A stretch of DNA of 45,974 nucleotides from positions 1 through 45,974 of the forward strand of contig CAYLPT010000009.1 in assembly GCA_964385645.1 (NCBI GenBank), read 5' to 3'. Below are positions 23,338 through 30,827 of the stretch, piece by piece. Position 1 is the stretch's first letter; every line of letters begins with the position of its first letter. The translations under genes and the position numbers were made by a program. The stretch comes from CAYLPT01 sp964385645. Lineage in GTDB: Bacteria; Armatimonadota; Hebobacteria; Hebobacterales; Hebobacteraceae. Under the pieces are notes generated by a model. That model saw nothing but the letters and a program-made list of their open reading frames with translations, did no database searches and was not told the DNA's origin.

Positions 23338-25056
23338 ATGCGGGGGACTCGCGCCCTTTATGCCATCGTCGCGGGGGTCATCCTCATCACCGCAGCCGCG
23401 CCGCCGCTGCGCGAGCAGGCGCGCCTGCAGTGGCTCACCCGATCTCGCCTGCGCGGGGCCGCCGCGGGCGAGGGCTTCATGCCCCAGTGGCTTGCCTCCT
23501 ACCGCGCCGGCTGCCTGGGGTTCGTGCAGCGCCACCACCCCGGCGATGCGCGCATGTTGCTCGCGGCGGGGCACCTCGCGCCCACTGCGGAGGAGGCCAT
23601 CGCGCTGTGCGCCCGCGCCGCCGACCTCGGCGCGGGCCCCGCGGCGCGGGCCGCCCACGCGGAGCTCGTGCTGGCGCGCGGACCCCGCTACTTGCGCCTG
23701 GAGGCCCTCGCCGCCGACCAGATGCACCCGGCCGCCCTCGCGGAGGCGGAGCACCGGCGGAGGGCGTCCGGCCTACCCCCGCGGTTGTCCCCAGAGCAGG
23801 CCGAGCCGCTGCTGTCGGTCCTTGCCTCCTGGGTTGCCGCCGAGCCCGACAATGCGCTGCCCCTGGCCGCCCAGGCCTGGGTGTACCACGGCCTGGGGCG
23901 GGACCGCGAGGCCCTGGCGCGGATCGAGCAGGCCGCGCGGGCCGGCACGGCGACCGCGCACGTGGCCGCCCGCGCGGCCGCGGTCGCGGACCTGCTCTCC
24001 GCCATGGGCATGCCCCGGCCGGAGGCCCTCTCGGCCTCGGGGCGCGTCTTCAGGTTCCCGGTGCACGAGCGGCTGGAGGAGTCCGCGGCGATCGTTGTTC
24101 ACCAAGGGCTCATCGCGCGCGCCGAGGGCCGTGGCGAGGAGGCGGTGGGCCGCTGGATGACGGTGGCGCGCCTGGGCGGCCTCCTCCAGGAATCGGCCGA
24201 CGCCGCGGTGGAATTCTCGGCAGGCGCGGCCGTGCAGTCGCTGGGCGGCTCGCCGGTGTGGGTCTGGGTGTCCGATCAGGAGTCGGGCAGCCGCGGCGGC
24301 CCACTCATGCAGGGCCGCTACTTCCAGGGCCCCCACCATCGCTTCTTCGTCGAGCACGCCGGCGAGGGGGCCGCGGATGGGCTCCGGGACGAGCTCGTCC
24401 GCGCCGCCCTCCGCGCGCGGTCGCTACGCGCCTTCCTGGTGATGGACAACGTCTCGCGGCTGTACGGCGTGGCGGCTGAGCTGATGCGCTTCGGGCAGAT
24501 CGCGGCCTGGTTCGCGGCCGCCCTGGCCGTCGTCGTGGCCGCGGCGGGCGCGTTGTCGCGCCGGGCGGCTGATGCCGCGGCGGCGCCCGGCGCGATGTGC
24601 CAGCTCGCGGTGGCCGTCCCGGCGCTGCTGCTGCTCAGCGCGGGCGCGGGCATCGTTGTCAGCGTCGCGCCCCTGGACACCGCCCGAGACCTGCCGATCC
24701 CGCGGCCCGGCCTGCTGCTGGCCGCCGTCGGGGTCTCGGTGGGCGCGCTGCTCGCGCTGGCGCTCGCGGTGGCGCCCCTTGCACGGCGGGAGGGGGCGCC
24801 CCTGTGGCAGGCGTGGCGAGGGGTGCTGCGGAGGGCGATCCCCCTCTGCCTCGCGCTGGCGGCCCTCATCTACCTGGGGCTAGGCGTCAGCGCGGCCCAC
24901 CTGAGGGCGCGGTGGGTGTACGAGTGCCACGAGCGCGACGGCGCGGAGATGGCGCGAGTGCGGCGTGTGCTGGCGCGGAGATGGCAGGACCCGCCGGCGC
25001 CGCGCGATGCCTGGCGCGCGGAGCCGCCGCCCGCGGCTCCGCGCGGCTCGCCTTGA
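23338..25056 (+). CDS. Polytopic membrane protein with TPR-like repeats, unknown function
   Basis: 572 residues. An N-terminal anchor helix (about 7-23) is followed by roughly 350 Ala-rich helical residues with TPR-like pairs, such as EEAIALCARAADLGAGPAARAAHAELVLARG and NALPLAAQAWVYHGLGRDREALARIEQAARAG. Four transmembrane helices lie between about 385 and 515, and a basic Pro-rich tail ends the protein. The layout resembles helical-repeat proteins that organise envelope complexes, but I cannot name a family. There is no Shine-Dalgarno before ATG 23338, in keeping with a leaderless transcript. The stop codon overlaps the -35 element of the ileS promoter. Confidence 0.7.
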   Translation: MRGTRALYAIVAGVILITAAAPPLREQARLQWLTRSRLRGAAAGEGFMPQWLASYRAGCLGFVQRHHPGDARMLLAAGHLAPTAEEAIALCARAADLGAGPAARAAHAELVLARGPRYLRLEALAADQMHPAALAEAEHRRRASGLPPRLSPEQAEPLLSVLASWVAAEPDNALPLAAQAWVYHGLGRDREALARIEQAARAGTATAHVAARAAAVADLLSAMGMPRPEALSASGRVFRFPVHERLEESAAIVVHQGLIARAEGRGEEAVGRWMTVARLGGLLQESADAAVEFSAGAAVQSLGGSPVWVWVSDQESGSRGGPLMQGRYFQGPHHRFFVEHAGEGAADGLRDELVRAALRARSLRAFLVMDNVSRLYGVAAELMRFGQIAAWFAAALAVVVAAAGALSRRAADAAAAPGAMCQLAVAVPALLLLSAGAGIVVSVAPLDTARDLPIPRPGLLLAAVGVSVGALLALALAVAPLARREGAPLWQAWRGVLRRAIPLCLALAALIYLGLGVSAAHLRARWVYECHERDGAEMARVRRVLARRWQDPPAPRDAWRAEPPPAAPRGSP

Positions 25057-25082
25057 CCTGAGGGGCGAGCCTGTGGTATAAG
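25053..25082 (+). promoter_or_regulatory. Sigma70-type promoter for ileS
   Basis: TTGACC (25053-25058), 18-nt spacer, TATAAG (25077-25082). The -35 overlaps the stop codon of the preceding gene. The predicted start near 25089 gives a 190-nt leader before ileS. Confidence 0.65.
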
Positions 25083-25152
25083 GCGGGCAGAGGCCGGTGC
25101 GAGGGCCCATGAGCGCGGCGCAGTTCCCGATAGCCGAGATCGCCATTGCAGG

Positions 25153-25255
25153 CCCGGCGGTGAGCCGGGAGCGATGCTGGTCGGCCCAGGGATAGCGACC
25201 GAGCGCAGAGCCAGCAGCTTCCAGCCCACCGCCGGAGACGGCGGTGGGCCTTCTT
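25153..25255 (+). promoter_or_regulatory. ileS: Candidate transcription attenuator in the ileS leader
   Basis: A terminator hairpin, GCCCACCGCC (25224-25233) with GGCGGTGGGC (25240-25249), is followed by CTTCTTGTTGG, the most T-rich run nearby, and lies 23 nt before the ileS start. Upstream, GGCGGTGAGC (25156-25165) matches the 3' terminator arm at 9 of 10 positions, so it could pair with the 5' arm and block the terminator. It can itself be held in a local stem (CCCGGC with GCCGGG, 25153-25169). This is the two-state layout of an attenuator. A short stem-loop at 25092-25107 has a GGTGCGAG loop faintly like the T-box Stem I apex, but the conserved T-box sequence is absent. Confidence 0.6.
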
Positions 25256-25278
25256 GTTGGCGCCCACGGAGGAGAGCG

Positions 25279-28236
25279 ATGTTCGAAGAAGTCCAGGGCT
25301 TGCCCGATCAGCAGCAGCTCGAGGTGGAGGTCCTCGCCTGGTGGCGTGAGCGCGGCATCTTCGACAAGCTGCGCCAGCGCAACCGCGGGGGAGAGCGCTT
25401 CTCCTTCCTCGATGGCCCCATCACCGCCAACAACCCCATGGGGGTGCACCACGCCTGGGGTCGCACGCTCAAGGACATGTTCCAGCGCTACTGGGCGATG
25501 CGGGGCCGCGACCAGCGCTACCAGAACGGCTTCGATTGCCAAGGGCTGTGGGTGGAGGTAGAGGTGGAGCGGGAGCTCGGCTTCACCTCCAAGCGCGACA
25601 TCGAGCGCTATGGGGTGGCCGAGTTCGTCGCCCGCTGCAAGGAGCGGGTGGCTCGCTTCGCCGACACCATCACCGAGGAGTCCATCCGCCTGGGTTGCTG
25701 GATGGACTGGCCCCACTCCTACTACACCCACTCGGACGAGAACAACTACGCCATCTGGAGCTTCCTCAGGCGCTGCCATGAGCGGGGCCTTGTCTACCGC
25801 GGCACCGACGTCATGCCCTGGTGCCCCCGCTGCGCCACCGGTCTCTCTCAGCAGGAGATGCACGAGGGCTACCGTGAGGTCGTCCACCCGGGCCTGGTGC
25901 TCCGCTTCCCGCTGCGCGAGCGCCCCGGCGAGTCGCTGCTTGTCTGGACGACCACGCCGTGGACCCTGACCGCCAACGTGGCCGCCGCGGTGCATCCCGA
26001 GGTGACGTATCTACGGGTCCGGCAGGGGGACGAGGTCTTCTATCTGGCCGGCGCGCGAGCAACCGAGGTGCTCTCCAGGGGGAGCGCGTGGGAGAGCGAG
26101 GGCGCGCTGAGCGGTCAGCAGCTGGTAGGGCTCAGCTACCTGGGCCCCTACGATCACCTGCCGCAGGCGCGGGAGGCGGCCTCCGCCCACCGGGTCCTCG
26201 CCTGGGACAGCGTATCCGCCGACGAGGGGACCGGCATCGTTCACATCGCGCCGGGCTGCGGCAAGGAGGACTACGACCTGGGCCGCGCGGAGGGTCTGCC
26301 CGCCATCGCCCCGGTGGATGAGGCCGGCATCTTCCTGCCGGGCGCGGGCCGGCTCGCGGGCCTCCCCGCCTCCGAGGCCGCGGAGGAGATCGTCGCCGAC
26401 CTGCGTGATCGGAGGCTGCTCTACCGCGTCGACGACTACCGGCACCGCTACCCGCACTGCTGGCGCTGCGGGACGGAGCTGCTCTACCGGCTGGTGGACG
26501 AGTGGTTCATCGCCATGGACCCCTGGCGGGACGAGATCGCCCAGGTGGCCGAGCAGGTGACCTGGGTGCCGGGCTGGGGGCGAGAGGTGGAGCTCGACTG
26601 GCTGCGCAACATGCGCGACTGGATGATCTCCAAGAAGCGCTACTGGGGCCTCGCGCTGCCGATCTGGCGGTGTGAGTGCGGCTGGTTCGACGTGGTGGGC
26701 GGCCGGGAGGAGCTGCGCGACCGCGCGGTCGAGGGCTGGGGGGAGTTCGAGGGACATTCGCCCCACCGCCCGTGGGTGGACGCGGTGAAGATCCGCTGTG
26801 AGGGCTGCGGCGGGGCGGCGAGCCGCATCCCGGATGTGGGCAACCCGTGGCTCGACGCCGGCATCGTGCCCTACTCCACCATGGGCTACTTCGAGGATCG
26901 GGCCGAGTGGGAGCGCTGGTTCCCGGCCGACCTGGTGGTCGAGAGCCTCCCGGGGCAGTTCCGAAACTGGTTCTACTCCCTGCTGGCAATGAGCACGATG
27001 CTGGAGGGCCGCCCCCCTGTGCGCACCATCATGGGCTATAGCCTGGTGGTGGACGAGCGGGGCGAGGAGATGCACAAGTCCAAGGGCAACGCGATCTGGT
27101 TCTCGGAGGCGGCGCAGACCATCGGGGCCGACCCTGTGCGGTGGCTGAGCGTCTCCCAGCCCATCAACCAGCCGCTGCGCTTCGGCTTCGGCAGAGCAGA
27201 GGAAGTGCAGGCCTGGCTGCGCACGCTGTGGAACGTCTACAGCTTCCTCGCCACTTACGCGAACGTGGACGGCTGGCCGCCGGAGGGCGTGCCGCCGCCC
27301 GCCGAGGTCCCTGGCGCCGAGGCGCTGGACCGCTGGCTGCGGGCGCGGCTGGCCGCGGGGGCGGCCGCGGTGGGGGACGCGCTCGAATCCCACGACCCGC
27401 CGCGGGCCGCAGCCGCGCTGCTCGACCTCCTCGACGATCTCTCGAACTGGTGGGTGAGGCGCAGCCGGCGCCGGTTCTGGCGAGGAGGCTCTGACGAGGA
27501 CAAGCGCGGGGCCTACGCCGCCCTGTACGTCGCGCTCGAGACGCTCGCGCGCCTGCTCGCACCCATCGTGCCCTTCACCGCGGAGGCCCTCTACCAGCGC
27601 CTTCGCGCGCCCTTCGGGGAGGCGCTGCCAGAGAGCGTGCACCTGTGCCTGTTCCCCGACGCGGACGTCACCGAGGAGGGCGCCGCGCTGCTCGAGGAGT
27701 GCGCCCGGGCGCGCGCCGCCATCGGCCTGGGGCGGGCGGCGCGGGCCGAGGCCGGGCTGCGGGTGCGGCAGCCCCTGGCGGCGGCGCGCGTGCTGACGCC
27801 CGAGGAGCGCTCGCCGTTCCCCCACTTCGAGCGAGATGTGCTCGAGGAGCTCAACGTCCGGCGGCTCGACTTCGTCACCGACAGGGCCGAGCTGGGGGAC
27901 GCCGTCGCCGAGGAGGGCGGCCTCGCGGTTGGGCTCGACACCGAACTGACGGAGGACCTGTTGCGGGAGGGAATCGCGCGCGACCTCGTGCGCCACATCC
28001 AGAACCTGCGCAAGGCCGCCCAGTTGCGCGTGGACCAGCGAATCCGCCTGTGGGTGGAGGCCGACGGCCAGGTCGAGGCCGCGCTGCGCGCCCATCAGGC
28101 CTACCTCGCCGGCGAAACGCTCGCCACCGAGGTGCACATCGGTCCCCCGCCCCCTGACGCCCAGCAGGCACAGGCCCGCGTCGCCGGCCAGCGCGTGACC
28201 CTGGGGCTGAGCCCCTGCGACGCGCCTGGCCGGTGA
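25279..28236 (+). CDS. ileS: Isoleucyl-tRNA synthetase, type 2
   Basis: 985 residues; charges tRNA-Ile in the cytoplasm. The class I signature region reads NPMGVHHAWGRTLKD (52-66): a G-x-H-H order (Gly55-His58) replaces the usual H-x-G-H. This swap is documented in a subset of type-2 (eukaryote-like) IleRS. KMSKS is MHKSKGN (598-604). The editing domain has the TTPWTLTANVAAAV motif (about 227-240). The tryptophan-rich ELDWLRNMRDWMISKKRYWGLALPIW is typical. The anticodon-binding and C-terminal domains (DEDKRGAYAALYVALETLARLLAPIVPF onward) are full length. ATG 25279 has GGAGGA upstream. Type-2 enzymes are often naturally insensitive to mupirocin; this is family knowledge, not seen here. Confidence 0.97.
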   Translation: MFEEVQGLPDQQQLEVEVLAWWRERGIFDKLRQRNRGGERFSFLDGPITANNPMGVHHAWGRTLKDMFQRYWAMRGRDQRYQNGFDCQGLWVEVEVERELGFTSKRDIERYGVAEFVARCKERVARFADTITEESIRLGCWMDWPHSYYTHSDENNYAIWSFLRRCHERGLVYRGTDVMPWCPRCATGLSQQEMHEGYREVVHPGLVLRFPLRERPGESLLVWTTTPWTLTANVAAAVHPEVTYLRVRQGDEVFYLAGARATEVLSRGSAWESEGALSGQQLVGLSYLGPYDHLPQAREAASAHRVLAWDSVSADEGTGIVHIAPGCGKEDYDLGRAEGLPAIAPVDEAGIFLPGAGRLAGLPASEAAEEIVADLRDRRLLYRVDDYRHRYPHCWRCGTELLYRLVDEWFIAMDPWRDEIAQVAEQVTWVPGWGREVELDWLRNMRDWMISKKRYWGLALPIWRCECGWFDVVGGREELRDRAVEGWGEFEGHSPHRPWVDAVKIRCEGCGGAASRIPDVGNPWLDAGIVPYSTMGYFEDRAEWERWFPADLVVESLPGQFRNWFYSLLAMSTMLEGRPPVRTIMGYSLVVDERGEEMHKSKGNAIWFSEAAQTIGADPVRWLSVSQPINQPLRFGFGRAEEVQAWLRTLWNVYSFLATYANVDGWPPEGVPPPAEVPGAEALDRWLRARLAAGAAAVGDALESHDPPRAAAALLDLLDDLSNWWVRRSRRRFWRGGSDEDKRGAYAALYVALETLARLLAPIVPFTAEALYQRLRAPFGEALPESVHLCLFPDADVTEEGAALLEECARARAAIGLGRAARAEAGLRVRQPLAAARVLTPEERSPFPHFERDVLEELNVRRLDFVTDRAELGDAVAEEGGLAVGLDTELTEDLLREGIARDLVRHIQNLRKAAQLRVDQRIRLWVEADGQVEAALRAHQAYLAGETLATEVHIGPPPPDAQQAQARVAGQRVTLGLSPCDAPGR

Positions 28237-28246
28237 CCCCGCGCGC

Positions 28247-28275
28247 TTGCGCCGGGCCCCGCCCTCGGGTATAGT
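28247..28275 (+). promoter_or_regulatory. Sigma70-type promoter for the thioredoxin-MauE gene
   Basis: TTGCGC (28247-28252), 17-nt spacer, TATAGT (28270-28275), 11 nt after the ileS stop. Predicted start near 28282, about 28 nt before ATG 28310. Confidence 0.75.
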
Positions 28276-28309
28276 CGGAGCCGCACAGACCTCCTACCCG
28301 GACCTATCC

Positions 28310-29230
28310 ATGCTCCGATCGAAGCCCTTCCTCATCGCCCTCTGCCTGCTGGCCCTGGGGGCGGTGGTCGCCAGCATCCTCGCCGAGGCGCCAGAGCCGC
28401 CCCCTGACGCCACCCTGGTCAGGCGCGACCAGATCACCTACTTCCACCATCCCGGGTGCCCGCAGTGCGCCGACGCGCGACCCCTGGTGGAGGCCTACGC
28501 GATCCGACACCCTGAGCTTCCCCTGGTGGTCGCCGATCTCGCCCAGGAGCCCAGTCGCGACCTGCGCCGGGCCTACAACCACGTCTACGAGGTCCCCCGG
28601 GCAAGGCGCTTCGCGGTGCCCGCGGCCTTCCTTCGCGGCGCCGCCTATCTCGGCCTGAGCGAGTTCAACCGCCTGGTCGCCGACCTACCCCCCAGGGCAG
28701 AGCCGCCCGGGGCCCTGGAGGAGCTGGGGGGCTGGGCGGACACCTATGGGGCTAACGTCCTTCGCGGCCTGCTCATCGTCGCCCTGCTCGGATCGGCGGC
28801 GCTGATCGCCCGGGGCGGCGAACGCGAGCGACGGGGCCTCAGGGCCGGCGTCCGGGTGCTGCTGGCGCTGGTGCTGGTGCTCTCGGCGGCGACCCACATC
28901 TTCCGCTTCGACGCGGTAACCGAGCTGATCCGCGGCCAGTGGCACCTGGCTGGTCTGCTCTCCTCGCTGGCCCCGGCAGCGACCGGGGCGCTGGTGGGCG
29001 TCGAGGTCCTGGTGGCGGTGGCGCTCGCGGCCGGCCGGCCCCGCCGGCTGTTTCCCTGGGCGTCTCTGGGGCTGTATGGGGGCTTCCTGATGTACGCGGT
29101 GGCGGCCCAGGCGCTGGGGGTCAGCGGCGAGTGTGGGTGCTTCCCCTGGCCGGAGGCGCTGAGCTGGAGCACGGTGGGGCGGAACGTGGGCTTCGTGGCG
29201 CTGTCAGTGCTGCTGCTCCCGCCCGCGTGA
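28310..29230 (+). CDS. Thioredoxin-like domain fused to a MauE/DoxX-type membrane domain
   Basis: 306 residues. One N-terminal transmembrane helix (about 7-24) is followed by a glutaredoxin/thioredoxin-like domain with a CPQC active site (Cys50, Cys53 in YFHHPGCPQCADARPLVEAY). The C-terminal 150 residues hold four transmembrane helices of MauE type with the paired cysteines ECGCFPW (Cys275, Cys277) that mark this family. MauE supports disulfide formation in methylamine dehydrogenase and, more widely, seems to pass reducing or oxidising equivalents across the membrane. The fusion puts an extracytoplasmic thiol-redox domain on its own membrane partner. ATG 28310 has no clear Shine-Dalgarno; no mau genes are nearby. 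Confidence 0.8.
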   Translation: MLRSKPFLIALCLLALGAVVASILAEAPEPPPDATLVRRDQITYFHHPGCPQCADARPLVEAYAIRHPELPLVVADLAQEPSRDLRRAYNHVYEVPRARRFAVPAAFLRGAAYLGLSEFNRLVADLPPRAEPPGALEELGGWADTYGANVLRGLLIVALLGSAALIARGGERERRGLRAGVRVLLALVLVLSAATHIFRFDAVTELIRGQWHLAGLLSSLAPAATGALVGVEVLVAVALAAGRPRRLFPWASLGLYGGFLMYAVAAQALGVSGECGCFPWPEALSWSTVGRNVGFVALSVLLLPPA

Positions 29231-29256
29231 CACAGAGGGCGTCTTCGAGGTATCAT
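29227..29256 (+). promoter_or_regulatory. Weak candidate promoter for gspE
   Basis: TATCAT (29251-29256) with GTGACA (29227-29232) 18 nt upstream. The -10 and the six bases after it repeat those at 23326 exactly; the -35 overlaps the previous stop codon and is poor. Confidence 0.35.
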
Positions 29257-29291
29257 CTGGGCGAGAGACGGCGGTCGCGGGGGTGTGGCGC

Positions 29292-30812
29292 ATGCGCGAC
29301 GATCCACTGCCGACCATCACCGAGCTGAACCTGTACGTCGAGGATGCGGCGATAGAGCTGCTCTCGCGCCGGGACGCGACGCGCCTTCAGGCGCTGCCCA
29401 TGCAGCTCCAGGGCGACCGGCTGGTCGTCGCCATGGTCAACCCGGACGACCTGCTCAAGCTCGACGAGCTGCGCCGCATCACCGGCAAGGACATCCGGCC
29501 TGCGCGCGCCGACCTGCGCGTGATAGACCGGGGCATCCAGCGCTTCTACGGCGAGCGGGACGACCTCGAGACAGGGCAGGCGCTGATGGAGCCCGGCCTG
29601 GTCGTGCAGGCCGACGCCCGCGCGGCCACCGCGCTCGCGGGCAGCCAGGACGCGCCGGCCGTGGCGCTGGTGAACGAGCTGGTCGAGACCGCGATCATGT
29701 CCCGGGCCAGCGACATCCACATCGAGGCCGGCGCCACCAAGCTCCAGGTGCGGCTGCGTGTCGACGGGGTGCTCTTCGACCACCAGAGCTACCCCATAGA
29801 TCTCCACCCCGCGGTCATCTCGCGGCTCAAGATCATGGCCGGCATGGACATCGGCGAGCACCGGCTCCCACAGGACGGACGCTTCGACGCCCGGCTTCGG
29901 GGCCGGGTCTTCGACGTGCGCGCCTCCGTGGTCCCCTCCATCTTCGGCGAGACGGTGGTGCTCCGACTCCTGCCCAAGAGCGCCACCGGCCTGAAGCTGA
30001 ACGAGCTGGGCTTCTCCCAGGACCACCTCCGGGCGATGGAGGAGGAGATCGTGCCCCGCCCCCACGGCATGATCTTCGCCACCGGCCCCACGGGCTCGGG
30101 CAAGACCACCACCCTCTACGCCATCCTCAGCCGGCTCGACCGCATCGGCCGCAACGTCGTCACCATCGAGGACCCGGTCGAGTACCAGCTCACCCGCGCC
30201 ACCCAGATCCAGGTGCACCCCAGGATCGGGCTCGACTTCGCGGCCGGCCTGCGCTCCATCCTTCGCCAGGACCCGGACATCATCATGGTGGGTGAGATCC
30301 GCGATCTGGAGACTCTGCGCATGGCGATCCAGTCCGCCCTCACGGGGCACCTGGTGCTGACCACCGTCCACTGCAACGACGCCGCCTCCGGCGCCGCGCG
30401 CCTGGTGGATATGGGCGCGGAGCCCTTCCTGGTCGCCTCCGCGGCCACCGCCTTCCTCTCCCAGCGGCTGGTGCGCAAGATCTGCCAGAGCTGCATCGGC
30501 CAGGACACCCCCGAGCCGGAGGTGCTCGAGGCCCTGGGCCTCGATGAGGCCAGCGGCCCCTTCTACCGCGGCCGCGGGTGTGAGCACTGCCGCGGCACCG
30601 GCTACTACGGGCGCACCTCGTGCTTCGAGATCATGATGGTCAACGAGGTCATCGCCTCGGCCATCACCCGCCGTGAGTCGGCGGGCGAGATCCGCCGCCT
30701 GGCCCGCAGCCTGGGCATGCGCGGCCTCCGCGACGACGCCATCGAGAAGGCGAAGGAGGGCATCACCACGCTCGAGGAGGTCCTGCGCGCGGTGTGGGTG
30801 GAGGAGGACTGA
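29292..30812 (+). CDS. gspE: Type II secretion / type IV pilus assembly ATPase
   Basis: 506 residues of the GspE/PilB family, the cytoplasmic hexameric motor for pseudopilus or pilus assembly. A shortened N-terminal MshEN-like domain (about 1-95) precedes the ATPase core. The Walker A is GPTGSGKTTT (about 264-273), the Asp box is VVTIEDPVEYQL, Walker B is DPDIIMVGEIRD, and the His box is TGHLVLTTVHCNDA. The tetracysteine zinc site is CQSC then CEHCRGTGYYGR. ATG 29292 is preferred; GTG 29283 is also in frame. No gspD, F, G or pilT gene is near, so the partner genes must be elsewhere. It is convergent with spoIID, only 15 nt apart. Confidence 0.93.
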   Translation: MRDDPLPTITELNLYVEDAAIELLSRRDATRLQALPMQLQGDRLVVAMVNPDDLLKLDELRRITGKDIRPARADLRVIDRGIQRFYGERDDLETGQALMEPGLVVQADARAATALAGSQDAPAVALVNELVETAIMSRASDIHIEAGATKLQVRLRVDGVLFDHQSYPIDLHPAVISRLKIMAGMDIGEHRLPQDGRFDARLRGRVFDVRASVVPSIFGETVVLRLLPKSATGLKLNELGFSQDHLRAMEEEIVPRPHGMIFATGPTGSGKTTTLYAILSRLDRIGRNVVTIEDPVEYQLTRATQIQVHPRIGLDFAAGLRSILRQDPDIIMVGEIRDLETLRMAIQSALTGHLVLTTVHCNDAASGAARLVDMGAEPFLVASAATAFLSQRLVRKICQSCIGQDTPEPEVLEALGLDEASGPFYRGRGCEHCRGTGYYGRTSCFEIMMVNEVIASAITRRESAGEIRRLARSLGMRGLRDDAIEKAKEGITTLEEVLRAVWVEED

Positions 30813-30827
30813 GGGGGGCGGGCGCGC

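Noticed and set aside
25089..25278. Canonical T-box riboswitch in the ileS leader
   Set aside because: The conserved AGGGTGGNACCGCG-type sequence is not present and no specifier loop could be placed consistently; only a generic attenuator is claimed.
26011..28137. Long minus-strand open frame (708 codons) opposite ileS
   Set aside because: It is an antisense shadow of a certain gene in very GC-rich DNA; its translation is His/Arg/Pro-rich with no domain.
28310..29230. Methylamine utilisation operon
   Set aside because: Only a MauE-like domain is present; no mauA, mauB or mauD-like neighbours.
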